NCBI RefSeq assembly: GCF_000472445.1 | Contig: NZ_AXAJ01000018.1 | Location: 1-64,000, forward strand | DNA length: 64,000 nt | From: Burkholderia sp. WSM2230 | GTDB lineage: Bacteria; Pseudomonadota; Gammaproteobacteria; Burkholderiales; Burkholderiaceae | Direction of reading: 5' to 3' | Shown here: piece by piece, positions 7,503 to 15,385 of the stretch | Numbering within the stretch: position 1 is the stretch's first letter | Layout: each line of letters starts with the position of its first letter | Notes under the pieces: model-generated | Seen by the model: the letters and a program-made list of their open reading frames with translations, nothing else | Told to the model about the DNA's origin: nothing | Database searches by the model: none | Translations under genes and position numbers: made by a program

Positions 7503-8081
7503 TCACGCAAAATTCTTCGACGCGAATTCCCAGTTGACGATGTTCCAGTAAGCCTCGACAAACTTCGGACGTGCATTGCGATAGTCGATGTAATACGCGT
7601 GCTCCCACACGTCGATGGTCAGCAGCGCTTTCGCGTCCGTGGTGAGCGGCGTCGCAGCGTTGCTCGTGGACACGAGGTCGAGCGAACCGTCTGCCTTCTT
7701 CACGAGCCATGCCCAGCCCGAGCCGAACGTGCCGATGGCGGTCTTCGCGAACTCTTCCTTGAACTTGTCGAACGAGCCCCACTTGGCGTTGATCGCGTCG
7801 GCCAGCGCGCCGGTCGGTGCGCCGCCACCTTGCGGCGACAGACTGTTCCAGAAGAACGTGTGGTTCCACACCTGAGCTGCGTTATTGAACACGCCGCCCG
7901 ACGACTTCTTCACGATTTCTTCGAGCGACAGGTTCTCGAATTCCGTGCCCTTGATCAGATTGTTCAGGTTAGTCACATAGGTCTGGTGATGCTTGCCGTA
8001 GTGAAACTCGAGCGTCTCTTCCGACATGTGCGGAGCGAGTGCGTTTTTCGCGAACGGCAGCGGCGGGAGCGTATGTTCCAT
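7503..8081 (-). CDS. sodB: iron superoxide dismutase
   Basis: A 192-residue cytoplasmic superoxide dismutase that converts superoxide to peroxide and oxygen. The four metal ligands are visible: His27 (LEFHYGKHH), His74 (WNHTFFW), Asp157 and His161 (DVWEHAYYIDY). AQVWNHTFFW and the Gln at residue 70 (AAQVWNH) fit the Fe-type enzyme of E. coli SodB rather than the Mn type. There is no signal peptide and the length is typical. The gene stands alone, downstream of xseA on the same strand with a 229-nt gap, and has its own terminator. Confidence 0.97.
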   Translation of the reverse strand: MEHTLPPLPFAKNALAPHMSEETLEFHYGKHHQTYVTNLNNLIKGTEFENLSLEEIVKKSSGGVFNNAAQVWNHTFFWNSLSPQGGGAPTGALADAINAKWGSFDKFKEEFAKTAIGTFGSGWAWLVKKADGSLDLVSTSNAATPLTTDAKALLTIDVWEHAYYIDYRNARPKFVEAYWNIVNWEFASKNFA

Positions 8082-8310
8082 GGTGCTTTCCTTCAGTCTG
8101 TATCTGTTGTGGGGAGTCTGCGGATAACGCTTCAGAGCACTCGATTGTAGGCGACTTGGAATAACCCCGCAAACCAGCGGACTTTATGTCCGGCATCGGC
8201 GAACGGTCCGTAATAACCGCGTAATTACTGCTTGCGTCCGACAGTTGCGCGCGGCCTCACACAGTCAAAAGTACGCACGCGCGGCTGTGCGCAATCTCAT
8301 TCATGCGATG

Positions 8311-9690
8311 TCACAAACCGTCGGCAAGACGCGGCTGCACGTCGGACAAAGCGACGTCGGCGGCGCCTTCCGCGAGGTGCATGGTCAGGCGGCGTCCCGG
8401 TTTCAGCGACGAGGGCGAGCGCATCGCGCGACCGGTCTGCGCATCGAGCACGGCAGCATAGCCGCGCTCGAGTGTGCGCTTCGGACTCAGCACTTCGAGC
8501 CGCGCCGACAGCGTGGCAATGCGCGCAACCTGACGTTCGTGCTGGCGCAACAAGGCGGCATCGAGCCGTTGCGCGAGACCGCCAAGCCTCGCCTGATGCG
8601 CGGCGAGATCGGGACGCCAGCGCTGCCAGCGCATCTGCAGCAGCGAAAAACGCGCTCGGGCGTCGCGCACCGGCCGTGCGCCCGCCGACGCAAGCCGCGC
8701 GCTCAATTGCTGCAAATGCGTGCGTTGCCGCGCGAGACGCTCGGCGGGCGACACAAGCCGGCGCGCGAGCCAGTCCAGTTGCTGCGCGCGCCGCTCCATC
8801 ATCCGGCCGAAGCCGCGCGCGAGCGCGGCGTGCCGATGATCGAGCTCGCGCAGCAGCAGCACGCGCTGCGGGCTCACCAGTTCGGCCGCGCCGGTGGGCG
8901 TGGGAGCGCGCACGTCGGCGGCAAAATCGGCAATCGTGAAATCGGTTTCGTGGCCGACGCCGCTCACGACCGGAATCGCGCTCTCTGCAATGGCGCGCGC
9001 GAGCACTTCTTCATTGAAGGCCCAAAGGTCTTCAATCGAGCCGCCGCCACGGCATACGATCAACACGTCGACCTCGCGCCGCGCGCTGGCCGCCTCGACC
9101 ATCGCCGCCAGCTTCGCGCTCGCGCCCGCGCCTTGCACCGGCGCGGGATAGACGATCACGGCAATGTGCGGCGCGCGGCGCGACAGCGTCGTCAGCACAT
9201 CCCGCAGCGCCGCTGCCTGCAACGACGTGACGATACCAATCGCGCGCGGATGCGACGGCAACGCGCGCTTGCGTTCAGCAGCAAAGAGGCCCTCGGCTTC
9301 GAGCTGCGCCTTCAGCCGCAAAAACGCTTCGTAAAGACGACCTTGGCCGGTCCGCCGCACGGCCTCGACGTTCAGTTGCAGTTCGCCGCGCGGCTCGTAC
9401 ATCGTCACGAGCGCCCGCACTTCGATACGGTCGCCTTCTTTCGGCGTGAACTCGGCGTACTGCGCGCGGCCGCGGAACATCACGCAACGCATTTGCGCCT
9501 GCGCGTCCTTGATCGAGAAGTACCAGTGACCGCTCGCGGCACGCGTGAAGTTCGAGACTTCGCCCGCCACCCACACAAGCGGAAACGAGCGTTCGAGCAT
9601 GCTGCCGATCGCGCGGTTCAGAGCGGAAACGGGAACGACGACTTCGCCGCCGGGCATCGTCGACGAGGTAAAGGGACTGTCGGGATTCAT
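8311..9690 (-). CDS. xseA: exodeoxyribonuclease VII large subunit
   Basis: A 459-residue protein. With XseB it forms exonuclease VII, which degrades single-stranded DNA from both ends to short acid-soluble oligonucleotides. The N-terminal OB-fold (about 20–115, with VWVAGEVSNFTRAASGHWYF) binds single-stranded DNA. The catalytic core follows, with IVTSLQAAALRDVLTTL and the conserved VIVCRGGGSIEDLWAFN and PVVSGVGHETDFTIAD motifs. A long helical C-terminal arm, rich in Arg, Gln and Leu, forms the elongated part of the enzyme. The length is normal. xseB is not adjacent. Confidence 0.97.
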   Translation of the reverse strand: MNPDSPFTSSTMPGGEVVVPVSALNRAIGSMLERSFPLVWVAGEVSNFTRAASGHWYFSIKDAQAQMRCVMFRGRAQYAEFTPKEGDRIEVRALVTMYEPRGELQLNVEAVRRTGQGRLYEAFLRLKAQLEAEGLFAAERKRALPSHPRAIGIVTSLQAAALRDVLTTLSRRAPHIAVIVYPAPVQGAGASAKLAAMVEAASARREVDVLIVCRGGGSIEDLWAFNEEVLARAIAESAIPVVSGVGHETDFTIADFAADVRAPTPTGAAELVSPQRVLLLRELDHRHAALARGFGRMMERRAQQLDWLARRLVSPAERLARQRTHLQQLSARLASAGARPVRDARARFSLLQMRWQRWRPDLAAHQARLGGLAQRLDAALLRQHERQVARIATLSARLEVLSPKRTLERGYAAVLDAQTGRAMRSPSSLKPGRRLTMHLAEGAADVALSDVQPRLADGL

Positions 9691-10282
9691 GCGAGAACTG
9701 GTTATGGCTGGCCGGACAGACGATAGACCGACCGGCCATCCGCGTCCAGCGCGACGCGCAAATTGTTAAAAGTGTCCACATGGCGGGACTGGCAAGACAG
9801 ATTCCGCCACACGCCTGCCTCAACTACGTAAAACATAAGCATCCCCTTGATTTATATGAAATTTAGCGGGAAGCCGCTGAACTCACCGCCGAGGCGATGC
9901 GCCTGCAACGGCCTTGGCGGCGGTGCGGCAGGCCGGTTCTCCACAAAGTTATCCACAGGCCGCCGAAGGACCAGGCAGCGACACACGGGCATAGGACGCA
10001 GCGTCCGCGACTTGCGGCCACCGACGCGTGCGCGCTAGAGTGGCGGGTTCGACAGCAAGGGAATAGCCGCATCGGGGGCCGCACAATGCCCGCAGCAATC
10101 CCCACAGCTGGGCGCTGGCGCGAACAACACTGCCCGCCCCGCCGCCCTTTCCCTTGTCTTCATTTTTCGACCGTCCGGAGAATCGCGCTGATGCCTGTCC
10201 CGCGTATTACCCCTGGCGCCTTCATGCCGCTGCCCCCGCGCCGAACCGCGAGCAGTGCGCCGCGCACCCGCCCGGCTTGCCG
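9691..10282. other. intergenic region upstream of xseA and lpxK
   Basis: About 590 bp separate the divergent starts of xseA and lpxK. In many Burkholderia, exbB/exbD-type genes precede lpxK; no such gene can be read here. The stretch holds TTATCCACA (9949–9957), identical to the DnaA-box consensus, with a related inverted TTCTCCACA nearby. Reading open from 10154 into lpxK gives a Pro-rich extension without family similarity, which I do not accept as coding. Confidence 0.5.
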
Positions 10283-11299
10283 ATGAGCGGAATCTTCGAT
10301 CGTCTGGAAACGCGCGTAGCGCGCGAGTGGCAGCAGCGTGGACCGCTCGCCTGGTGCCTGACGCCGCTCGCCTGTGTATTCGGCGCTATCGCCGCTTTGC
10401 GCCGCGCCGCCTTTTCGCTCGGCTGGCTGAAGTCGGTGCGCGTGGGCGTGCCTGTCGTAGTGGTGGGCAATGTGACCGTCGGCGGCACGGGCAAGACGCC
10501 GACCGTGATTGCGCTCGTCGAAGCGCTGCGCGGCGCGGGCTTCAGCCCCGGCGTCGTGTCGCGCGGCTATGGCGCACGCGTGAAAACGCCGACGCCGGTC
10601 ACACCGGCGTCGGCGGCCCACGTCGGCGGCGACGAACCGCTGCTGATCTCGCGCCGCACCGGTGCGCCGGTGTGGGTGTGCCCGGACCGCGTGGCGGCTG
10701 CCGAGGCGCTGTGCGCGGCGCACGAGGACGTCGACGTGATCGTCAGCGACGACGGCCTGCAGCATTACCGGCTCGCGCGCGACGCGGAGCTGGTGGTGTT
10801 CGATCACCGGCTGGGCGGCAACGGTTTCCTGCTGCCGGCCGGTCCGTTGCGCGAGCCGCTCTCGCGCCGCCGCGACGCCACGCTGATCAACGACCCATAC
10901 GCTAAAAGGCTGCCTGCGTGGCCGAACACGTTCGCACTGCAACTCGCACCGGCCGACGCGTGGCACCTCGAAAACCCCGCGTTGCGCCGGCCGCTCGCGC
11001 AGTTCCGCGGCGAGCGCGTGCTGGCGGCCGCCGGCATCGGCGCGCCAGAGCGGTTTTTCGCCACGCTGCGCGCCGCCGGCCTGACGCCCGAGACGCGCGC
11101 GCTGCCCGATCACTATGCGTTCGAGCGCAATCCTTTTGCGGACGCCGACGCTGACGCGATCCTGATCACAGAAAAGGATGCGGTAAAATTAGGGTCCTGG
11201 CGCGACGCGCGCATCTGGGTTGTTCCCGTCGAAGCCGCGCTCGATCATCGCCTCATTGCATTAGTTGTGGAGAAAGTCCGTGGACGCTCGCCTGCTTGA
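10283..11299 (+). CDS. lpxK: tetraacyldisaccharide 4'-kinase
   Basis: LpxK phosphorylates the 4' position of the tetraacyl disaccharide in lipid A synthesis at the inner membrane. I chose the ATG at 10283 (MSGIFDRLETRV), which gives 338 residues and matches the family N-terminus; the open frame runs back to 10154 but the extra residues look unrelated. A hydrophobic N-terminal helix is present. The Walker A loop reads GNVTVGGTGKTPTV, followed by SRGYGARV, GDEPLLIS and SDDGLQHYRL, all LpxK signatures. Its 3' end overlaps the Trm112-family gene by 20 nt, so the two are translationally linked. kdsB and adk follow on the same strand. Confidence 0.95.
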   Translation: MSGIFDRLETRVAREWQQRGPLAWCLTPLACVFGAIAALRRAAFSLGWLKSVRVGVPVVVVGNVTVGGTGKTPTVIALVEALRGAGFSPGVVSRGYGARVKTPTPVTPASAAHVGGDEPLLISRRTGAPVWVCPDRVAAAEALCAAHEDVDVIVSDDGLQHYRLARDAELVVFDHRLGGNGFLLPAGPLREPLSRRRDATLINDPYAKRLPAWPNTFALQLAPADAWHLENPALRRPLAQFRGERVLAAAGIGAPERFFATLRAAGLTPETRALPDHYAFERNPFADADADAILITEKDAVKLGSWRDARIWVVPVEAALDHRLIALVVEKVRGRSPA

Positions 11300-11483
11300 A
11301 ATTCTCGTCTGCCCGATCTGCAAGGGCCCGCTCAGCTACGATCGTTCCGCGCAGGAGCTCATCTGCAACGCCGACAAGCTCGCGTACCCGATCCGCGACG
11401 GCATCCCCGTCATGCTGGTCGACGAGGCGCGGCAGACTGTCGAAGGCACGCCCGTCGATCTGAATCCGGGCTCCGTGGCCTGA
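11280..11483 (+). CDS. Trm112-family small zinc-ribbon protein (YcaR-like)
   Basis: The GTG at 11280 is the preferred start: it follows GGAGAAAG at 11269 and yields 67 residues beginning VDARLLEILVCPIC. An upstream ATG at 11265 lies before that ribosome binding site. The CPIC pair and ELICNADKLAYPIRDGIPVML are typical of the bacterial YcaR/Trm112 family, which sits between lpxK and kdsB in many proteobacteria. Eukaryotic Trm112 activates methyltransferases; the bacterial role is unproven. It lies inside the lipid A/KDO gene cluster. Confidence 0.92.
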   Translation: MDARLLEILVCPICKGPLSYDRSAQELICNADKLAYPIRDGIPVMLVDEARQTVEGTPVDLNPGSVA

Positions 11484-11771
11484 AGCGCGGTGCGCGCACG
11501 GGCGTAGATCCCGTGCGTCACACGGACGGCGGAGTTAGCGGCGTCCCGTTAGTGTTGTAAGCGGGGCCGCGCGGCAGGCTGGCTTTTAGCTGCCGGTAGC
11601 CTTGCCGGCGAGAGTTGACGGCGAGGTTGACGGCCAGATTCGCACCCTCGCTGCCCGGCCACCGTTGGCCGCCGTTGCAGATTCCAATGCGGGCTCACGC
11701 GCTGCCGCCGTCCTCTAGCGCGCGCCGTCTTACCCGGCACCAACAACTTCACCCTTCTACTCATCTCTGCG

Positions 11772-12572
11772 ATGAACCACACCGACACCGCCACGCCTCC
11801 ATTCATTGCCGTCGTGCCGGCGCGCCTCGCGTCGACGCGCCTGCCCAACAAGCCGCTCGCCGATATCGGCGGCAAGCCGATGGTGGTGCGGGTCGCCGAG
11901 CGCGCACGCGAGTCGGGCGCACAGCAGGTGTTGATCGCGTCAGATGCGCAGTCGGTGCTCGACGCCGCCCGCGAGCATGGTTTCCAAGCGGTGCTGACGC
12001 GCGCCGATCATCCGTCGGGCACGGACCGTCTCGCGGAAGTCGCGTCGCAATTCGGCTGGAGCGACGAAACGATCGTGGTCAACGTGCAAGGCGATGAGCC
12101 GCTGATCGATCCGTCTCTCGTGCGTGGCGTCGCGTCCCACCTTGCGGCGGCGAGCAATTGCGCGATCGCCACCGCCGCGCATCCCATCGCGGATGCCGCG
12201 GAGATCTTCAACCCTAACGTGGTCAAGGTCGTGCTCGATGCGCGCGGCGTCGCGCTCTACTTCTCGCGCGCGCCGATTCCCTGGGCGCGCGACGCCTACC
12301 AGCCCCACTGGCCCGACGTCGCGTCGATGCCGGTGCCGCCCGCGCCGGCCGTGGTTCATCGGCATATCGGCTTGTATGCGTATCGGGCCAGGTTCCTGCG
12401 CAGCTATCCCGATCTTGCGATCTCGCCGATCGAGCAGGTCGAAGCACTCGAGCAATTACGCGCGATGTGGCATGGCGAACGGATCGCGGTTCTCGTCACG
12501 CGCGACATGCCGCTTCCGGGCGTGGACACCCCCGCGGATCTCGCACGCGTGCGGGCTTTATTCGGGTCTTGA
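11772..12572 (+). CDS. kdsB: 3-deoxy-manno-octulosonate cytidylyltransferase (CMP-KDO synthetase)
   Basis: KdsB activates KDO with CTP to give CMP-KDO for the inner core of lipopolysaccharide. The 266-residue protein opens with the nucleotidyltransferase signature VVPARLASTRLPNKPLADIGGK. VNVQGDEPLI and the FSRAPIPWARD substrate loop follow, and then HIGLYAYRARFL. The length is slightly above the usual ~250 because of an insert near residues 175–190 (a Pro-rich stretch). The gene lies 288 nt after the Trm112 gene, and I see nothing recognisable in that gap. Confidence 0.96.
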   Translation: MNHTDTATPPFIAVVPARLASTRLPNKPLADIGGKPMVVRVAERARESGAQQVLIASDAQSVLDAAREHGFQAVLTRADHPSGTDRLAEVASQFGWSDETIVVNVQGDEPLIDPSLVRGVASHLAAASNCAIATAAHPIADAAEIFNPNVVKVVLDARGVALYFSRAPIPWARDAYQPHWPDVASMPVPPAPAVVHRHIGLYAYRARFLRSYPDLAISPIEQVEALEQLRAMWHGERIAVLVTRDMPLPGVDTPADLARVRALFGS

Positions 12573-12779
12573 GCGCAAAAACCCATGGCATAATCGGACG
12601 CTTGCGCGCGCCTCCTGTTATCAGCGAGAACCAGGGTTTGCCCGGTCGTGCCGCACGTGTTTCTGCAGCGCCGTCGTCGACGTGCAGCGCGAAACGCAAG
12701 CGGCAGTCAACGCGGGTCCCTCGCCCCTCGTGGGATGGCTGCAGTGCCACCAAGAATTCACATAGATCTGGAGATACAC

Positions 12780-13445
12780 ATGCGTTTGATTCTTTTGGGT
12801 GCACCGGGCGCGGGTAAGGGCACTCAGGCAAACTTCATCAAGGAAAAGTTCGGGATTCCGCAAATTTCAACCGGCGACATGCTGCGTGCGGCCGTCAAGG
12901 CAGGTACGCCGCTCGGCCTCGAAGCCAAGCGTTTCATGGACGCGGGCGAGCTCGTCACCGACGAGCTGATCATCAACCTCGTGAAAGAGCGTCTGCAACA
13001 GCCCGACTGCGCAAACGGCTATCTGTTCGACGGCTTTCCGCGCACCATTCCGCAAGCCGAGGCGATGAAGCAGGCCGGCGTCGCGATCGACTACGTGCTG
13101 GAAATCGACGTGCCGTTCGACGAGATCATCGTGCGTATGAGCGGCCGCCGCTCGCACGCCGCATCGGGCCGCACCTACCACGTGAAGTTCAACCCGCCGA
13201 AGGTCGAGGGTCTGGACGACGTGACCGGCGAGCCGCTGATCCAGCGCGAGGACGACAAGGAAGAAACGGTCAAGAAGCGTTTGCAAGTGTATGAAGCGCA
13301 AACCAAGCCGTTGGTCGAGTACTACAACAACTGGGCGAAGAACGGCGACCAAACCACCCCGCTGAAGGCGCCGCAATACCGCCGCATCTCGGGTCTCGGC
13401 ACGGTCGAGGAAATCCGCGACCGCGTGTTCGAGGCGCTGAAGTAA
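12780..13445 (+). CDS. adk: adenylate kinase
   Basis: Adenylate kinase interconverts ATP + AMP and 2 ADP in the cytoplasm. The ATG at 12780 follows GGAG by six bases and gives 221 residues. The P-loop is GAPGAGKGT (7–15). ISTGDMLRAAV forms the AMP site, and GFPRTIPQAEAM and the long LID domain (about 120–160, with SGRRSHAASGRTYHVKFNPP) follow. The LID has no Cys tetrad, so it is the non-zinc type usual in Gram-negatives. A strong terminator follows at 13501. Confidence 0.97.
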   Translation: MRLILLGAPGAGKGTQANFIKEKFGIPQISTGDMLRAAVKAGTPLGLEAKRFMDAGELVTDELIINLVKERLQQPDCANGYLFDGFPRTIPQAEAMKQAGVAIDYVLEIDVPFDEIIVRMSGRRSHAASGRTYHVKFNPPKVEGLDDVTGEPLIQREDDKEETVKKRLQVYEAQTKPLVEYYNNWAKNGDQTTPLKAPQYRRISGLGTVEEIRDRVFEALK

Positions 13446-13500
13446 TCCATGAGGTAGTACCCGATGCCGCAGCCTTCGCTGCAGTCAGACACAGTGAAAG

Positions 13501-13530
13501 AAACCCGCCCTCTTCCCGGCGGGTTTTTTT
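13501..13530 (+). terminator. Rho-independent terminator after adk
   Basis: AAACCCGCC (13501–13509) pairs with GGCGGGTTT (13518–13526) around an 8-nt loop and runs into TTTTTTT. It lies 56 nt after the adk stop. Confidence 0.9.
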
Positions 13531-13647
13531 ATCGCATTCGGTACGGTCGTTTTAATTTGCTCTAGCGCGATGACGATGTGGGATCATCCAGGATCGACAA
13601 GCTATTCGATCTGGACGTTACTTACCGTATCAACGAAAGGAGCAGAG

Positions 13648-14406
13648 ATGGAGATTCGTGACAACGCATTCCTGATCACGGGCGGCGCCTCGGGCCTCGG
13701 AGCCGCCACCGCGCGTCTTCTCGCGGAGAACGGCGGCAAGGTGGTGCTCGCCGATCTGAACCAGGACGCGGGCGAGGCGCTTGCCAAAGAACTCGGCGGC
13801 GTGTTCGTCAAGTGCGACGTGAGCCGCGAAGACGACGCGACGCGCGCCGTCGAAGCCGCAACGAAGCTGGGCACGCTGCGCGGTCTCGTCAATTGCGCAG
13901 GTGTGGCGCCCGCCGCCAAGACGGTTGGCAAGGACGGCCCGCATCCGCTCGACACGTTCGCGCGCACTATCTCAATCAACCTGATCGGCACGTTCAACAT
14001 GATTCGCCTCGCGGCCGCCGCGATGTCGAAGAACGAGCCCAATGCAAATGACGAGCGCGGCGTGATCATCAACACGGCTTCGGTGGCGGCGTATGACGGC
14101 CAGATTGGTCAGGCAGCGTACGCGGCGTCCAAAGGCGGCGTGGTCGGCATGACGCTGCCTGTCGCACGCGACCTGTCGCGCAACGCGATCCGCGTGATGA
14201 CGATTGCGCCCGGCATCTTCGAAACGCCGATGCTGCTCGGCATGCCGCAAGAGGTGCAGGACGCGCTCGGCGCCATGGTGCCGTTCCCGCCGCGTCTCGG
14301 CAAACCGGCCGAATACGCGATGCTCGCGAAGCAGATTTTCGACAACCCAATGCTCAATGGCGAGGTGATCCGCCTCGACGGCGCGATCCGCATGCAGCCG
14401 AAGTAG
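13648..14406 (+). CDS. short-chain dehydrogenase, 3-hydroxyacyl-CoA dehydrogenase-like
   Basis: A 252-residue classical SDR. The ATG at 13648 follows AAAGGAG. NAD binding is shown by TGGASGLG and Asp in VLADLN, the active site by INTASVAAYDGQIGQAAYAASKGG (Ser, Tyr-x3-Lys). The C-terminal GEVIRLDGAIRMQPK and the segment PVARDLSRNAIRVMTIAPGIFETPML resemble the type II 3-hydroxyacyl-CoA/2-methyl-3-hydroxybutyryl-CoA dehydrogenases (HSD17B10 group). The likely role is therefore in fatty acid or branched-chain amino acid breakdown. It is single-gene, flanked by terminators. Confidence 0.87.
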   Translation: MEIRDNAFLITGGASGLGAATARLLAENGGKVVLADLNQDAGEALAKELGGVFVKCDVSREDDATRAVEAATKLGTLRGLVNCAGVAPAAKTVGKDGPHPLDTFARTISINLIGTFNMIRLAAAAMSKNEPNANDERGVIINTASVAAYDGQIGQAAYAASKGGVVGMTLPVARDLSRNAIRVMTIAPGIFETPMLLGMPQEVQDALGAMVPFPPRLGKPAEYAMLAKQIFDNPMLNGEVIRLDGAIRMQPK

Positions 14407-14467
14407 CAACGTAGGCGCTGGACGCCGTTTTCCGGCGGCGCAGCCCGTCACCGCCGCGTGAACAAAA

Positions 14468-14505
14468 AACGCCTGCACATGAAACATGTGCAGGCGTTCT
14501 GTTTT
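14468..14505. terminator. bidirectional terminator between convergent genes
   Basis: A perfect 14-bp stem, AACGCCTGCACATG (14468–14481) with CATGTGCAGGCGTT (14485–14498), has a 3-nt loop. T-rich flanks on the plus side and an A-tract before the stem let it serve both the SDR gene and the minus-strand SirB1-type gene. Confidence 0.88.
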
Positions 14506-14536
14506 GAGGCGCCCGAAAGCCGCGAGCGCTGAATTG

Positions 14537-15385
14537 CTAGTCGCCGTCGTTATGCTGCGTGCGCTGGCGCAACTCGTGCAACTGCGACTCCACGACCGTT
14601 GCGTCTTCCGCGTCCGGGCATTCGCCGAGATAACGCTCCAGGTCTTCTAGCGCCGGGCGCAGATAATCCAGACGCGCGTAAGCGAAACCGCGGTCGCGAA
14701 TCTCTTCGATGCTGTCGGGCAGCAGAATCACAAGGCGCTGCTGCACGGCAAGCAGACGCTGCCAGCGCTCAGTCTGCAGATACGTGGACTTCAGATTGCG
14801 CAACATACGCGCAATGATTTCGCGTCGCGTGGCCGGCTGCAGCAGCATGCGCAACGCCCTGCTCACCGACTCGCCAGCCGACGCCACATACGGCTCCAGC
14901 ATGTCGACCATTTCCGACTCCGACAGCGAATGTCCGCTGGTGGGGTCGAGCATCACGTCGCCATCCGGCGTGGTGACCCGCAACAGGAAATGGCCCGGAA
15001 ACGACACGCCGCGCGCTGGAATGCCAATCTGCTCAGCCATCTCCAGATACAGCACGGCGAGCGAAATCGGGATGCCGCGGCGGCGCTTGAGCACCGCGTT
15101 CAGATGGCTGTTGTCGGGGTCGTAATAGTCGTTCAGATTGCTCGCGAAGCCCAATTCGCGGAAAAAGAACCGGTTCAGAATGCCGACCTTCTGGCGAATG
15201 TCGGCGTCGTCCGGCATGCGGCGCTGCAGGCGCACGACGAGTTCGTCGATCTCCGCCAGCGTGCCTTGCAGGTCGAGGTCGGGGTATGCGTCCTGCGCGA
15301 GCGAGAGCGCCGCCTCGGTCAGCGGCAAACTCTCGTCTTCGGCGACGAGCGTGCTGAAATAGTCGAGAACCCGCGTCATCGTCAT
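14537..15385 (-). CDS. SirB1-family transglutaminase-like/TPR protein
   Basis: I start at the ATG at 15385, which overlaps the murJ stop as TGATG; a second ATG two codons on (15379) is possible. The product has 282 residues. The SirB1/transglutaminase-like core covers about 70–180, with FFFRELGFASNLNDYYDPDNS, RRGIPISLAVLYLEMA and VSFPGHFLLR. A TPR-like helical region lies at the C-terminus (about 195–275). The Cys of true transglutaminases is replaced here by the ISLA segment, as in other SirB1 proteins, so catalysis is doubtful. It is translationally coupled to murJ, which is upstream in transcription. Confidence 0.87.
   Translation of the reverse strand: MTMTRVLDYFSTLVAEDESLPLTEAALSLAQDAYPDLDLQGTLAEIDELVVRLQRRMPDDADIRQKVGILNRFFFRELGFASNLNDYYDPDNSHLNAVLKRRRGIPISLAVLYLEMAEQIGIPARGVSFPGHFLLRVTTPDGDVMLDPTSGHSLSESEMVDMLEPYVASAGESVSRALRMLLQPATRREIIARMLRNLKSTYLQTERWQRLLAVQQRLVILLPDSIEEIRDRGFAYARLDYLRPALEDLERYLGECPDAEDATVVESQLHELRQRTQHNDGD

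Noticed and set aside
8245..9726. 493-codon plus-strand open frame antisense to xseA
   Set aside because: xseA on the other strand has full family motifs; the antisense product is low-complexity Arg/His-rich.
10154..10282. N-terminal extension of LpxK from an upstream ATG
   Set aside because: The 43 extra residues are unlike any LpxK N-terminus; the family-like start is at 10283.
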